Numbered from the stretch's first letter, positions 1 to 8,979 are shown. The stretch is 64,000 bases of DNA from an uncultured Collinsella sp. (GCA_900541175.1 UQIT01000008.1:7772-71771), one strand, 5' to 3'. Numbers and translations: made by a program. The notes: generated by a model from the sequence alone, not told the origin.

Positions 1-199
1 GGCGGTCGGCGGCATCGACAAGCTGCTCAACCCCAAAGCCAAGGACGAGGAGACGCTCGCGCTCATTCAGCACCTCACCCCCAGTCAGCGCTTCGACAAG
101 CTGCTCGAGAACCAGCAGGTCTTGGCCGAGCCCATCGTGCGTAACGGCAAAAAGGCCACCGTCGGCTATTGCCCCGACGTGTGGGGAGCCTGGGAGTAG
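1..199 (+). CDS. ArsC/Spx-like thioredoxin-fold protein, C-terminal fragment
   Basis: The window opens inside this gene. The frame starting at base 2 is open for 65 codons to a TAG at 197-199. The end of the protein reads LAEPIVRNGKKATVGYCPDV, which matches the C-terminal strand-loop of the ArsC/Spx/MgsR family (an 'x-RPIVxxGxKxxVGF'-type motif). The redox-active N-terminal part lies outside the window, so I cannot tell an arsenate reductase from a general ArsC-like reductase. Seen: frame, stop and tail motif. Inferred: family. Confidence 0.6.
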   Translation, partial: AVGGIDKLLNPKAKDEETLALIQHLTPSQRFDKLLENQQVLAEPIVRNGKKATVGYCPDVWGAWE

Positions 200-285
200 C
201 CTGTGTTATTTGCCGGCGCGTGGGTATAAGAGCAGGCGTTTGGCATAAGATTCAACTGTAAGCCAAGTCTAACAAAGGAGGGCAC

Positions 286-1416
286 ATGCCCAACAAACCC
301 GTGAAGATCATCATGCTTACCGGATACCTCGGTGCCGGCAAGACCACGCTGCTCAACCACATCCTCGCTAACGACGGCGGCATCCGCGCCGCCGTGATCG
401 TCAACGATATCGGCGAGATCAACGTCGACGCCAGCCTTATCGCCGACGGCGGCCTTTCCGAGACCGACGACCTCATCCCGCTCACCAACGGCTGCATCTG
501 CTGCACGCTTTCGGACGACCTTGCCAACCAGCTGCAGGGCATCGCCGATTCGGGCGACTTCGATTACATCATCATCGAGGCCTCGGGCATTTGCGAGCCT
601 ATCCCCATCGCCTACACCATCTCGAGCTTCTGCGACGAGGCCAAGGTGGGCGGCAAGCCCAAGCTCGCGCTCGACAACATCGTGGCCGTGGTCGACTGCG
701 CCCGCATGTACGACGAGTTCAACGGCGGTCGCGACCTGCTGGCTGAGGATATCGACGAGGACGACATCGAGAGCCTGCTCATCCAGCAGATCGAGTTTTG
801 CTCCACGCTGATCCTCAACAAGACCGATACCGTGAGCCCTGAGCAAATCGCCGAGCTCAAGGCCATCGTGCGCAGCCTGCAGAAAGACGCCGTAATTGTC
901 GAGGCCCAAAACGGCGAGGTCCCCATGGAGGAGCTGCTCGATACCGACCGCTTCGACTTTATGCGCGCCTACAACTCCGCCGCCTGGATCGAGGCCATGG
1001 AGCACCCCGAGGAGCACGACGACCCCGAGGTGCTCGAGTACGACATCGAGACCTTTGTGTACTCGCGCCGCAAGCCGTTTGACCTGCAGAAGTTCACCGA
1101 TTTTGTTGAGCAGGAATGGCCCGACGAGGTCATTCGCGTCAAGGGTCCGCTGTGGCAGACCGGCGATCCGGACATGTGCTACATGTTTGAGCAGGCCGGC
1201 CACCAGATGCGCCTGATGGAGAACGGCCTGTTTGTCGACTCCGCGCCCGAGGGCGAGAAGCAGAAGATCATCGACGAGAACCCCGAGATCATGCAGATTT
1301 GGGACGACGAGACGGGCGACCGCATGACGAGCCTGTGCATCATCGGCCGTCACATGGACAAGGATGCGCTCATCGCCTCCCTTGATGCCTGCCTGACCGA
1401 CTGGCACCGCGCCTAG
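286..1416 (+). CDS. CobW/COG0523-family GTPase (metal chaperone type)
   Basis: A 376-residue G3E-family P-loop GTPase. The Walker A motif GYLGAGKT lies at residues 13-20, the metal-binding CICC motif at 70-73 (the family's CxCC), EASG at 98-101 and the guanine-specificity motif NKTD at 178-181. The last ~100 residues form the CobW C-terminal domain. Family members hand Zn2+, Co2+ or other metals to client enzymes in the cytoplasm using GTP hydrolysis. The ATG follows AAAGGAGG. It stands alone, ending in a strong hairpin. I see no obvious Zur-type palindrome upstream, so the metal and client are unknown. Confidence 0.9.
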   Translation: MPNKPVKIIMLTGYLGAGKTTLLNHILANDGGIRAAVIVNDIGEINVDASLIADGGLSETDDLIPLTNGCICCTLSDDLANQLQGIADSGDFDYIIIEASGICEPIPIAYTISSFCDEAKVGGKPKLALDNIVAVVDCARMYDEFNGGRDLLAEDIDEDDIESLLIQQIEFCSTLILNKTDTVSPEQIAELKAIVRSLQKDAVIVEAQNGEVPMEELLDTDRFDFMRAYNSAAWIEAMEHPEEHDDPEVLEYDIETFVYSRRKPFDLQKFTDFVEQEWPDEVIRVKGPLWQTGDPDMCYMFEQAGHQMRLMENGLFVDSAPEGEKQKIIDENPEIMQIWDDETGDRMTSLCIIGRHMDKDALIASLDACLTDWHRA

Positions 1417-1455
1417 GTTTATCCATGCGGGCATTGTTCCGCCTACGTAACCGCC

Positions 1456-1490
1456 AAACCACCACGAAGGTGCCCTTCGTGGTGGTTTTT
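1456..1490 (+). terminator. Rho-independent terminator after the CobW GTPase
   Basis: A perfect 15-bp stem (1456-1470 with 1474-1488) with a 3-base TGC loop, its core ACCACGAAGG, runs into a T tract. It separates the CobW gene from trmL. Confidence 0.9.
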
Positions 1491-1511
1491 CGTTCTAAGC
1501 CAAGGAGATTC

Positions 1512-2111
1512 ATGTTCAACATTGTGCTGTATGCGCCCGAGATTCCGGCCAATACGGGCAATATCGGCCGTACCTGCGTGGTCACCGGCGCCCATCTGCA
1601 TCTGGTGGAGCCGCTGGGCTTTTCGCTCGATGACAAGACGGTGCGTCGCGCCGGTCTGGGCTACTGGCAAAACTTGGACGTGACGACCTATGCCGGCTGG
1701 GAGGATTTCCTTGCGCGCAACGGCCTCTCCCCCGCCGACGAGCGCCTGCATCTGCTAACCAAAAAGGCACGCCGCACCTATGTGCAGAGTACCTACCGCG
1801 ATGGAGACTACTTGGTCTTTGGCAGCGAGAGCTCGGGCATTCCCGAGCCACTGCTTGCCGCGGCGTCCGAGCGCTGCGAGCGCATCCCGATGCTGCGCGA
1901 TTGTGACTCACTCGATAACGCCGAGGCCTGGGAAGCCCACGAGGAATCGCTGGGGCATACCCAGGACAGTCACGAGGCCATCCTTCGGCAGGATATCTGC
2001 GGCAACTTCGTCGACCCGGACGACTACCGCATCAGCGCGCTCAACCTCTCCAACAGCGCCGCCATCGTCCTCTACGAGGCCCTGCGCCAAACAGGCTTTC
2101 CGGGAATGTGA
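1512..2111 (+). CDS. trmL: tRNA (cytidine/uridine-2'-O-)-methyltransferase TrmL, with an insertion
   Basis: A 199-residue SPOUT methyltransferase. N-terminal NIVLYAPEIPANTGNIGR, the FGSESSGIP loop (103-111) and the C-terminal ALNLSNSAAIVLYEALRQ are the conserved knot-forming motifs of TrmL/CspR, which methylates the wobble nucleotide of leucine tRNAs using S-adenosylmethionine. I chose the ATG at 1512 because AAGGAG lies just upstream; an in-frame ATG at 1425 would run through the terminator. Classic TrmL is about 155 residues. Here ~45 extra residues (about 128-175, acidic and His/Asp-rich) sit between RIPM and the LNLSN motif, close to the cofactor pocket. The TGA stop lies in a palindromic repeat. 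Confidence 0.9.
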   Translation: MFNIVLYAPEIPANTGNIGRTCVVTGAHLHLVEPLGFSLDDKTVRRAGLGYWQNLDVTTYAGWEDFLARNGLSPADERLHLLTKKARRTYVQSTYRDGDYLVFGSESSGIPEPLLAAASERCERIPMLRDCDSLDNAEAWEAHEESLGHTQDSHEAILRQDICGNFVDPDDYRISALNLSNSAAIVLYEALRQTGFPGM

Positions 2112-2137
2112 CAAAGGGACCGTCCCTTTGTCACATT
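2105..2137. repeat. GGGAC-C-GTCCC palindrome, bidirectional terminator-like
   Basis: Arms 2105-2120 and 2122-2137 (AATGTGACAAAGGGAC and its complement) form a perfect 16-bp inverted repeat around a single C. It contains the trmL stop codon and lies just before the stop of the convergent UvrA-like gene, so it may end transcription from both sides. Related copies lie at 5834, 37225 and 39075. Confidence 0.85.
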
Positions 2138-2140
2138 TGG

Positions 2141-4645
2141 TTATAGGTAGCGGCCGGTGATGCTTGCGGGGCAGGCCGCGATATCCGCCGGCGTACCGGC
2201 GCAGACGACTTGCCCGCCGGCATCGCCACCGCCCGGGCCCATGTCGATTACGTAATCGGCGTTACGGATAAGGTCGAGATCGTGTTCGATCACGATAACC
2301 GTGGCGCCCTTGGCAACGAGACCGTCGAATACGCTCAGCAACACCTGAACATCGAGCGGATGTAGTCCGATCGTGGGCTCATCGAATACGAATACGGCAT
2401 CGTCCTGCACGCGGCCCATCTCGCTCGCAAGCTTAAGACGCTGCGCCTCGCCGCCCGAGAGCGCCGGCGTGGGCTCACCGAGCGTGAGATAGCCCAAGCC
2501 CAGGTCGTGCAAGGTCTGCAAGCGCGCCTGAACTTTCTTGAGCCCCACCGTGGCGTCGAGAGCCTCGTCCACGCTCATGTCCATGAGCTGCGGCAACGTA
2601 AGCAAGCTCCCATCCTTGCCCTCGCGATGGATATGCGAAGCCGTGTCTGCATAACGCGAACCGCGACATGCCGGGCAGACGATCTCGACGTCGGGCAAAA
2701 ACTGCACGTCGAGCGATATCGAGCCCGTGCCATCGCACGTAGGGCAGCGCAGAGTGCCAGTGTTATAGCTAAAGGCACCTGCCTTGTAGCCGGCTGCCTT
2801 GGCCTCTGGCGTGCGGGCGAAGGCGCGGCGCAGCTCATCATGGATGTCGGCATAAGTCGCCACCGTCGAGCGCACGTTGGCGCCGATAGGCGTAGCGTCA
2901 ATCAGGTTTGCGCGGGCAATGCCTTCGGCATCGATCCAACGCACATGTTTTGGCAGGCGCTCGCCGGCTGCCTGCGCCTTGAGTGCCGGGATAAGCGTCT
3001 CGAGCACCAACGTCGTCTTGCCCGAACCCGAAACGCCCGTAACCGCGACGAGACGGCCGCGCGGGATATCGACTTCGAGCGGCTTGACGGTATGGATAGC
3101 ATCGGTTGCCATGTGGATATGCCCCTGGTCGAACATCTCGTCGTCAGTCACCTGCGGACGCAAGCGTTTGGGCTCTGCGCGCAAAAACGGAGCGATGCGG
3201 CTGCCCCGCGATTGCTCGACCTCGCCTACCGTACCAATGGCAATCACATTACCGCCGTCTGCTCCGGCAACGGGGCCCATCTCGACGAGATAGTCGGCTT
3301 CCGCCAGTACGCGCGTATCGTGGTCGACAACAACCACGGTGTTGCCGTCATCCACCAGATCGCGCATCACGCCCACCAAGCCGTCGACATTGGCAGGATG
3401 CAAGCCGATCGAAGGCTCGTCCAGCACATAAAGCACGCCTGTCGATCGGTTGCGCACCACGCGAGCAAGCTGCACGCGCTGGCGCTCACCCGTGGAGAGC
3501 GTGGCACCGGCGCGATCGAGTGAAAGGTAATCGAGACCCAGGTCGACCAGACGACGGGCCGCACTCAAAAACGAATCGCAGATATCCGTCGCCATGGGCT
3601 GCATCTCGGCCGGCAAGGATGCGGGCACCCCGCGCACCCACTCAATCGCCTCGCCCAATGTCATGGCCGCCGCCTGCGCCAGATTGATACCGCGCACCTG
3701 GGGCTGGCGCGCAGCCTCGGAGAGACGCGTGCCGCCGCAGTCACGGCATGGCCCCTCGCGTAAAAAGCGCGCAACGCGCTTGAGGCCCTTGTCGTCCTTA
3801 ACCTTGGCGAGCGCATTCTCGACGGTATAGACGGCGTTGTAATAGGTAAAGTCGAGCGGCGTGGCGCCCTCGCCGTTTTTGGGAACGTAAAGAATGTGCT
3901 TCTTAACCGCCGGGCCGTGGAACACGATATCGCGCTCTTGAGGCGTGAGCTGGTTAAACGGCACGTCGGTGCGCACGCCCATCTCGCCGGCCACCTGCTT
4001 CATCAGATCCCACATGAGCGTGCCCCAAGGAAGCACCGCGCCCTCGTTGATAGCCTTTGACTCGTCGGGCACCAAGCTCGCCTCGTCCACCTCGCGCATA
4101 ACGCCGGTGCCGCCGCAGGTGGGACACGCGCCACCACTATTGAAAGCCAAATCCTCGGCACTCGGCGCGTAGAACTCGCGGCCGCACGTCAGACACGTGA
4201 GCGACAGGCCTGCGGCCACGTTAAGGCTCGGCTCAACGCGCGCCCCGCAGTGCGGGCACACGTGATGGGCGCAACGGCTAAAGAGCAGACGCAGGCTATT
4301 GTTAAGCTCGGTCATGGTGCCAAAGGTGGAACGCACGCCCGGCACGCTGGGGCGTTGATGCAATGCGAGCGCCGCCGGCACGTGCAGCACCTCGTCCACC
4401 TGGGCGTGCTCGGCTTGCGTCAGGCGACGTCGAGTATAGGTGCTGAGCGCCTCCAGGTAACGGCGCGAGCCCTCGGCGTAAAGAACGCCCAGTGCCAGCG
4501 AGCTCTTACCCGAACCCGACACGCCGGCAATACCCACGAGCTTTCCCAGCGGGATATCGATATCGATGTCCTTGAGGTTGTGGACACGTGCACCACGCAC
4601 CTCGATAGCCTGCGGGCTCATCTTCTGTTCCGTCACCTTTATCAC
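2141..4645 (-). CDS. UvrA-like ABC ATPase (short class II / UvrA2 type)
   Basis: An 834-residue twin-ABC protein of the UvrA family. Walker A GVSGSGKSS is at residues 41-49 and a second, GVSGSGKTT, is in the C-terminal half. Both signature segments (STGERQRVQLAR and SGGEAQRLKLASE) and CxxC zinc modules (CPHCG, CPTCGGTG, CPTCDGTG) are visible. It is about 100 residues shorter than housekeeping UvrA, as in UvrA2/DrrC-like paralogues linked to drug or DNA-damage tolerance. GTG at 4645 is the first start; the ATG at 4621 (MSPQAIEVRG) is a credible alternative. The gene starts one base from the upstream ATPase's stop, so the two are probably co-translated. That pairing is unusual for UvrA. Confidence 0.85.
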   Translation of the reverse strand: MIKVTEQKMSPQAIEVRGARVHNLKDIDIDIPLGKLVGIAGVSGSGKSSLALGVLYAEGSRRYLEALSTYTRRRLTQAEHAQVDEVLHVPAALALHQRPSVPGVRSTFGTMTELNNSLRLLFSRCAHHVCPHCGARVEPSLNVAAGLSLTCLTCGREFYAPSAEDLAFNSGGACPTCGGTGVMREVDEASLVPDESKAINEGAVLPWGTLMWDLMKQVAGEMGVRTDVPFNQLTPQERDIVFHGPAVKKHILYVPKNGEGATPLDFTYYNAVYTVENALAKVKDDKGLKRVARFLREGPCRDCGGTRLSEAARQPQVRGINLAQAAAMTLGEAIEWVRGVPASLPAEMQPMATDICDSFLSAARRLVDLGLDYLSLDRAGATLSTGERQRVQLARVVRNRSTGVLYVLDEPSIGLHPANVDGLVGVMRDLVDDGNTVVVVDHDTRVLAEADYLVEMGPVAGADGGNVIAIGTVGEVEQSRGSRIAPFLRAEPKRLRPQVTDDEMFDQGHIHMATDAIHTVKPLEVDIPRGRLVAVTGVSGSGKTTLVLETLIPALKAQAAGERLPKHVRWIDAEGIARANLIDATPIGANVRSTVATYADIHDELRRAFARTPEAKAAGYKAGAFSYNTGTLRCPTCDGTGSISLDVQFLPDVEIVCPACRGSRYADTASHIHREGKDGSLLTLPQLMDMSVDEALDATVGLKKVQARLQTLHDLGLGYLTLGEPTPALSGGEAQRLKLASEMGRVQDDAVFVFDEPTIGLHPLDVQVLLSVFDGLVAKGATVIVIEHDLDLIRNADYVIDMGPGGGDAGGQVVCAGTPADIAACPASITGRYL

Positions 4646-4646
4646 C

Positions 4647-5765
4647 CTACTTATGCCATAAAACGCGGTCGCGGATGTACTCGCCCAGCATGGGCACAGT
4701 AAACCGGACGAGACCGTATCCGGCAGCCTCGATGACGCGCTCGCGAATCAGGCTTGCGCGATATTTACTCGCCCAGCTCTGAGTACGGTCGCAGCGCTCA
4801 ATGATGTCCGCCATGCGCGTCGGTTTACCCTCGTCAACCGCCATGGCCTCGATAAATAGGCGCTGCGGGCTACGCAGCCCGTAATACAGGGGCGCGTCGA
4901 CCGCTTCATAGAACTCGGAGACGGCATCGGCGCAGCCAGCCTCGACATCGCACACTTCAATGACCTGCGAGCCACGCCGGACGGCAGACCGCCACATGTA
5001 ATAGCCCACCAGCTGAACCATATAGGGATGCCCCATGCTCTTGTGTGCCGCAAGATTCGCCGTCTCCGCGTCAACGTAAAGACCAGCGTCTTTGACCGTC
5101 TGGATATATGAATCGCGCACCTTGGGCAAAGATATCGCCCCCAGCGTACACTGCTGGGCACGCCGCAAAAACGTCACGCTCGGCTCTTCGAGCAAATCGT
5201 CGATCATACTGGGTAAGCCGGCAAACACCAGCGCAAGACCGCGTTGGTCGCTATCGGACAAGCCCGTAGCATCCTGATCTCCGAGCACCTGCTGATAGAG
5301 AACGACAAGAGCCGCCAGCTCCTCGATTGACGCAGATTGAGCCTCGTCAATCGCAAACAGTATGCCCTTGCCTGGGCCGAGCTTCTTGAGGCGCTCGTTG
5401 ACCAGCCCTCGCAACGTCTCGCCCTTTGCTCGCGCCGCCTCGACCGGCATCCGGCCAAACGACGGACCGAACTCCATTGACGTCACAACGGGTTTATTCG
5501 AGCGAAGCGCGTCGGCCAAGCGGTCGCATAAGCCAAGCGAAGCGAAATCGGAGACAACCGCCCATCCGCGCTCGCTGGCCAGACGTTGCAGCTCCCTCAG
5601 GAGAACCGTCTTGCCGCAGCCGCGGTTTCCCGTAATGAGCATGAGCCTGCCCGGCGCTCCAGCGCCGTTATCGAGCCCTTCCTCAAAATCTTCTATGACC
5701 GACTCGCGATCGATGAGCATCGGGGGCCGCTTGCCAGCCGTGGGCTTAAAGGGATTTGGATTCAT
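4647..5765 (-). CDS. AAA/ORC-like ATP-binding protein
   Basis: A 372-residue P-loop ATPase with Walker A GNRGCGKT (46-53), a Walker B/sensor segment FAIDEAQ (DEAQ at 140-143), LVFAGLP and FLRRAQ, then a helical lid and a probable C-terminal winged-helix domain. This architecture is common in actinobacterial stand-alone 'ATP-binding proteins' of unknown role, which are abundant and often decayed in gut Coriobacteriia; 58039-58499 holds a broken relative. The start has GAGGAGG seven bases upstream. It reads directly into the UvrA-like gene. No substrate or partner can be named. Confidence 0.75.
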   Translation of the reverse strand: MNPNPFKPTAGKRPPMLIDRESVIEDFEEGLDNGAGAPGRLMLITGNRGCGKTVLLRELQRLASERGWAVVSDFASLGLCDRLADALRSNKPVVTSMEFGPSFGRMPVEAARAKGETLRGLVNERLKKLGPGKGILFAIDEAQSASIEELAALVVLYQQVLGDQDATGLSDSDQRGLALVFAGLPSMIDDLLEEPSVTFLRRAQQCTLGAISLPKVRDSYIQTVKDAGLYVDAETANLAAHKSMGHPYMVQLVGYYMWRSAVRRGSQVIEVCDVEAGCADAVSEFYEAVDAPLYYGLRSPQRLFIEAMAVDEGKPTRMADIIERCDRTQSWASKYRASLIRERVIEAAGYGLVRFTVPMLGEYIRDRVLWHK

Positions 5766-5833
5766 GTCGGCCTCCTCGGATTGGAAAACCCTGGTAATAG
5801 TTATACCAACTTATACCGAGTTATACCAATAGT

Positions 5834-5864
5834 ATGTGACAAAGGAACTGTCCCTTTGTCACAT
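5834..5864. repeat. TGACAAAGG palindrome overlapping a stop codon
   Basis: Arms 5834-5848 and 5850-5864 (ATGTGACAAAGG with CCTTTGTCACAT) have one mismatch near the centre. It is the same family as 2105-2137. The TGA of the TetM-like gene (5859-5861) lies within the right arm, so the repeat probably also acts as its transcript end. Confidence 0.8.
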
Positions 5865-7862
5865 ATGGCCGAAAAACTCGGCGTCTGCTGCTCGCCAGGG
5901 GCGGAAGGTGGCGGGATCGATCTTTACGTGCGCTGCGGCGGATACGTCGTACCATTTGACCGTGTAACCGGCGCCGTGAGAGCAAAAGACCGAATCGGGG
6001 GTGTTGGGCAGATCGGCCTCGGGCTCATAGGCCGCCGTCTCGATTACGCGCTCGGCGTCGTGGCAGGGCGCATAACCAGCGAACTCTAGGTACAGATGCC
6101 CGCGACCGCTCGTGTAGGCAGCCACCTCCAGCGCGTAATCCTGCACCTCGGATGCCGGCACGCGGCCCACAAGCTTCGCCCGGTCGCCCGCCATCGTCGG
6201 CGGCTCGTACTCGGCACCCATGCGCGTGGCGTCTGACAACGCCCTGCCCACGCACTCCCCCGGCACCTCGAGCTCAAAGTGGTACCACGGCTCCAACAGC
6301 ACCGCCGCGCCGGCCTCACGCGCCTGCATGAGTCCCTGTCGAAGCGCGCGATACGTGGCCTGGCGAAAGTCGCCGCCCTCGGTGTGCTTGGCATGCGCAC
6401 GGCCGCCCGTGAGCGTAATGCGCACATCGGTGATGGGCGAGCCGGTCAGCACGCCCAGGTGATCACGCTCCATGGCGTTAGTGAGTGCCAAACGATGCCA
6501 GTTAAGATCGAGCTCGTCGGTCGAGGTCACGGTGCCAAACTGCACGCCCGAGACCGCCGGCAACGGCTCCAGGCGCAGATGTACCTCGGCATAGTGGCGC
6601 AGTGGCTCAAAGTGGCCCACGCCCTCAACCGGCTGCGAAATAGTCTCCTTATAGAGAATGCCGCCGGGCTCAAACTTGACCAAAAGGCCAAAGCGATCGA
6701 CCAGCACCCGCTGCACGACCTCGAGCTGCACGGCGCCCATCAACTGAAGGTGAATCTGCTCAAGATGCGTGTTCCAGCTTACGCCGAGCATGGGGTCTTC
6801 GTCTGCCAGCTCAGTCAACGCTTTGAATACCACATGGACGTCGTGTTCGCCCGGTAGCACGGTATAGGTGAGAACCGGCGCAATGACAGGTGCATCGCCC
6901 GCGGGCTCCGCGCCCAGGGCGTCCCCCGGGCGAACGTGCGCAAGGCCCGTCACGGCACAAATACCGCCAGCAGCAACTTCTTGGGCAAGCTCATACTTCT
7001 CGCCGTTATAGATGCGTACCTGATCGACCTTCTGCTCCCATGCCTCGGCACCGGAACGTCCGCCAATCATCTGCTTGGCATGCAGTGTGCCGCCGGTTAC
7101 TTTAACCCATGCCAAGCGCTCGCCGCGATCCCCGCGGCTGACACGATAGACGCGCGCGGCAAACTCCGGGAGCCACGCCTGTTCACGCATCAGCGCGCAT
7201 ATGCCATCCAGCAGCTCGTCCACGCCTTGGTCCTTGAGCGCCGACCCGGCAAAACAGGGAAAGAGCTTGCGCTCGGCAACCATGCGCGACAGCGTCGCGA
7301 CGGAAAGCTCACCCGCCTCAAGAAACTCCTCGAGCGCCGCCTCGTCTAACGCGGCAGCGTCCTCCTGAACGGCCCCGCCCGCCAGCAGTTCGCCGGCATC
7401 CAGGCAGCCCTCGGAGAGACGTTGCCCAAGTTGTGCCAGCAAAACATCGCGGCCGGGATTCTCCAAATCGATTTTGTTGATGAAGATGAATGTCGGGATG
7501 TCATAACGTGCAAGCAGGCGCCACAGGGTTTCGGTGTGTCCCTGCACGCCGTCGTTGGCACCCACAACCAAAATCGCATAGTCAAGCGCGCGCAGCGTGC
7601 GCTCCGCCTCGGCCGAAAAATCGACGTGGCCGGGCGCATCCACGAGCATGACGTGGGTATCACCGTGGTCGAGCACGGCCTGCGACGAAAAAATCGTGAT
7701 GCCACGCTCGCGCTCGATCGCGTTCGTGTCCAGATGCGAATCGCCATCGTCCACGCGGCCGCGCTTGCGAATGCGACCCGCGTTGAACAGCATGACCTCG
7801 GCCAACGTGGTCTTGCCGGCATCGACGTGCGCCACAATTCCAACGACCGCTTGCTTCGACAT
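5859..7862 (-). CDS. TetM/EF-G-like ribosomal-protection GTPase (chromosomal paralogue)
   Basis: A 667-residue translational GTPase. Its motifs are AHVDAGKTT (11-19), RERGITIFSSQ (switch I), DAPGHVDF and NKIDL, followed by the EF-G-like domains. It matches the TetM/TetO/TetW group in length (~640) and order, but the N-terminal region differs from known resistance alleles, so a general ribosome-associated role or weak tetracycline protection are both possible. The ATG at 7862 was chosen because AGGAGAG lies just upstream; the longer frame to 7931 lacks a ribosome site. It is monocistronic, with an extended -10-like TTGTATCAT about 65 bases upstream. Confidence 0.8.
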   Translation of the reverse strand: MSKQAVVGIVAHVDAGKTTLAEVMLFNAGRIRKRGRVDDGDSHLDTNAIERERGITIFSSQAVLDHGDTHVMLVDAPGHVDFSAEAERTLRALDYAILVVGANDGVQGHTETLWRLLARYDIPTFIFINKIDLENPGRDVLLAQLGQRLSEGCLDAGELLAGGAVQEDAAALDEAALEEFLEAGELSVATLSRMVAERKLFPCFAGSALKDQGVDELLDGICALMREQAWLPEFAARVYRVSRGDRGERLAWVKVTGGTLHAKQMIGGRSGAEAWEQKVDQVRIYNGEKYELAQEVAAGGICAVTGLAHVRPGDALGAEPAGDAPVIAPVLTYTVLPGEHDVHVVFKALTELADEDPMLGVSWNTHLEQIHLQLMGAVQLEVVQRVLVDRFGLLVKFEPGGILYKETISQPVEGVGHFEPLRHYAEVHLRLEPLPAVSGVQFGTVTSTDELDLNWHRLALTNAMERDHLGVLTGSPITDVRITLTGGRAHAKHTEGGDFRQATYRALRQGLMQAREAGAAVLLEPWYHFELEVPGECVGRALSDATRMGAEYEPPTMAGDRAKLVGRVPASEVQDYALEVAAYTSGRGHLYLEFAGYAPCHDAERVIETAAYEPEADLPNTPDSVFCSHGAGYTVKWYDVSAAAHVKIDPATFRPWRAADAEFFGHM

Positions 7863-8049
7863 GGCTCTCCTCTTATTGCAAGCCCATCGCACGCGGCAAC
7901 GGGCGTTCACGCTCCACACTGGATGATACAATTTACGGGCCGGCGGGCGAAGCGGGCCCTATCCCCCGACCAAGCTCATCGCCCTGCGTTGCCGCGCGGC
8001 GATTTTCGTAGGTTCGCGCCTTGCGAAAGCCGGCTTTCAAAACAGCACA

Positions 8050-8089
8050 GCGAACGAAAATAGCCCCGGGTGGGACCATTTTCGTTCGC
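8050..8089. terminator. Inverted repeat downstream of the GNAT gene
   Basis: GCGAACGAAAAT (8050-8061) pairs perfectly with ATTTTCGTTCGC (8078-8089) across a 16-base loop. It lies 28 bases past the stop of the leftward GNAT gene. No long T tract follows, so termination is likely but not certain. Confidence 0.5.
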
Positions 8090-8116
8090 ACGAATTATTG
8101 ATACGCGTCCTCGCTC

Positions 8117-8605
8117 TTATGCCTCGCGTAGCCAATCGAACGCGACACGCGGCGTGCCGTCCGACACATACACGATGCCGGCGCGCTCGAACCCCGCCTT
8201 AATACTCGCACCCTGCATGGGCAGGTTGTCCTGATGCGTGTCGATGCGCAGGTGATCGGCACGCTCTTTGGCAAAGGCGAACATCGCAGCCGCGATACCG
8301 TGCACGGTGCCGTCGGATGCCACACGGTGCAGCACGGCGTACGGAGTGTCGCTACGCCATTGACCGTCCTCAATTACGTCATAGCACTCGTCCGGGCCCT
8401 GTAAAAATGCAAACGTCGCCACCACGCGGCCGTCGACTTCGCACACATAGCTGCCACCGGCAGCGATATCGGCAGCCAGCTGCTCGGCAGAAGGCGTGCC
8501 CTCGGGCCACTGCGTGGCGTTGCCATGCGCGCGCATAAAGGCGCGGGCCGCGTCATAGATAGCCATGACGGCGGGAATGTCGGTATCGAGGGTTTTTCTG
8601 ATCAT
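8117..8605 (-). CDS. GNAT-family N-acetyltransferase
   Basis: A 162-residue protein starting MIRKTLDTDIPAVMAIYD, typical of GNAT strand 1 and helix 1. An acetyl-CoA pyrophosphate-loop-like segment (GIAAAMFAFAKERAD) follows LHRVASDGTVH, then RIDTHQDNLPMQ, the 'D-x-x-x-x-N-x-x-M' pattern of one GNAT group. It probably transfers an acetyl group to a small amine or a protein N-terminus in the cytoplasm; the substrate is unknown. I preferred ATG at 8605 (GAGGT nine bases upstream) over the overlapping GTG at 8608. It is divergent from the zinc-ribbon gene at 8677. Confidence 0.8.
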   Translation of the reverse strand: MIRKTLDTDIPAVMAIYDAARAFMRAHGNATQWPEGTPSAEQLAADIAAGGSYVCEVDGRVVATFAFLQGPDECYDVIEDGQWRSDTPYAVLHRVASDGTVHGIAAAMFAFAKERADHLRIDTHQDNLPMQGASIKAGFERAGIVYVSDGTPRVAFDWLREA

Positions 8606-8626
8606 CACGCGGCGACCTCACGTTTA

Positions 8627-8658
8627 TTGGTATCACTTTGATTGAGCAATGATACCAA
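8627..8658. promoter_or_regulatory. Candidate operator dyad between divergent genes
   Basis: TTGGTATCA (8627-8635) and TGATACCAA (8650-8658) are perfect inverted arms with a 14-base spacer, inside the short gap between the GNAT gene and the small zinc-ribbon gene. It could bind a dimeric regulator acting on both. No regulator is adjacent. Confidence 0.4.
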
Positions 8659-8676
8659 CGTTTGGAGAGGGGCGCG

Positions 8677-8979
8677 ATGCAGATGGGAAGCAAAAAGCGA
8701 GCCGCCTGGTCAAAGGCCAAAAGCGAGTTTTTGGGCGCTGCCACCGGCGGCGATATGAGCGACCTGTTTGCGCGCGAGGACGAGCGTCGCGACGCCTTGG
8801 ACGCCGAGCGCGATGAGGCTTGGCGCTACAAGTCGTGCGAGCGCAAAAACCGTTACGACACGCGCGCCGAGGCCGAGGCAGTTATGGCCGACTGCGAAAA
8901 CCGCGGGCGGCGTGGTTTGGCCTGCTACAAATGCGAATACTGCGGTGGATGGCACCTGACGTCGCACCCATGGAAATAG
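8677..8979 (+). CDS. Small zinc-ribbon-like protein of unknown function
   Basis: A 100-residue charged protein. The N-terminal half is basic then acidic (KKRAAWSKAKSEF; REDERRDALDAERDEA). The C-terminal half has KSCERKNRYDTRAEAEAVM and CYKCEYCGGWHLT, with CxxCxxC plus a histidine that could hold one zinc ion. Small proteins ending in this CGxWHLT motif occur widely in actinobacteria and phages; I know of no function. I chose the ATG at 8677 because GGAGAGG precedes it. It faces RsmJ convergently. Nucleic-acid binding is a guess. Confidence 0.65.
   Translation: MQMGSKKRAAWSKAKSEFLGAATGGDMSDLFAREDERRDALDAERDEAWRYKSCERKNRYDTRAEAEAVMADCENRGRRGLACYKCEYCGGWHLTSHPWK

Noticed and set aside
5859..7862. 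Confirmed tetracycline resistance gene
   Set aside because: Family motifs fit TetM-like proteins, but the sequence does not read as a known resistance allele and no mobile element is adjacent, so resistance is not claimed.
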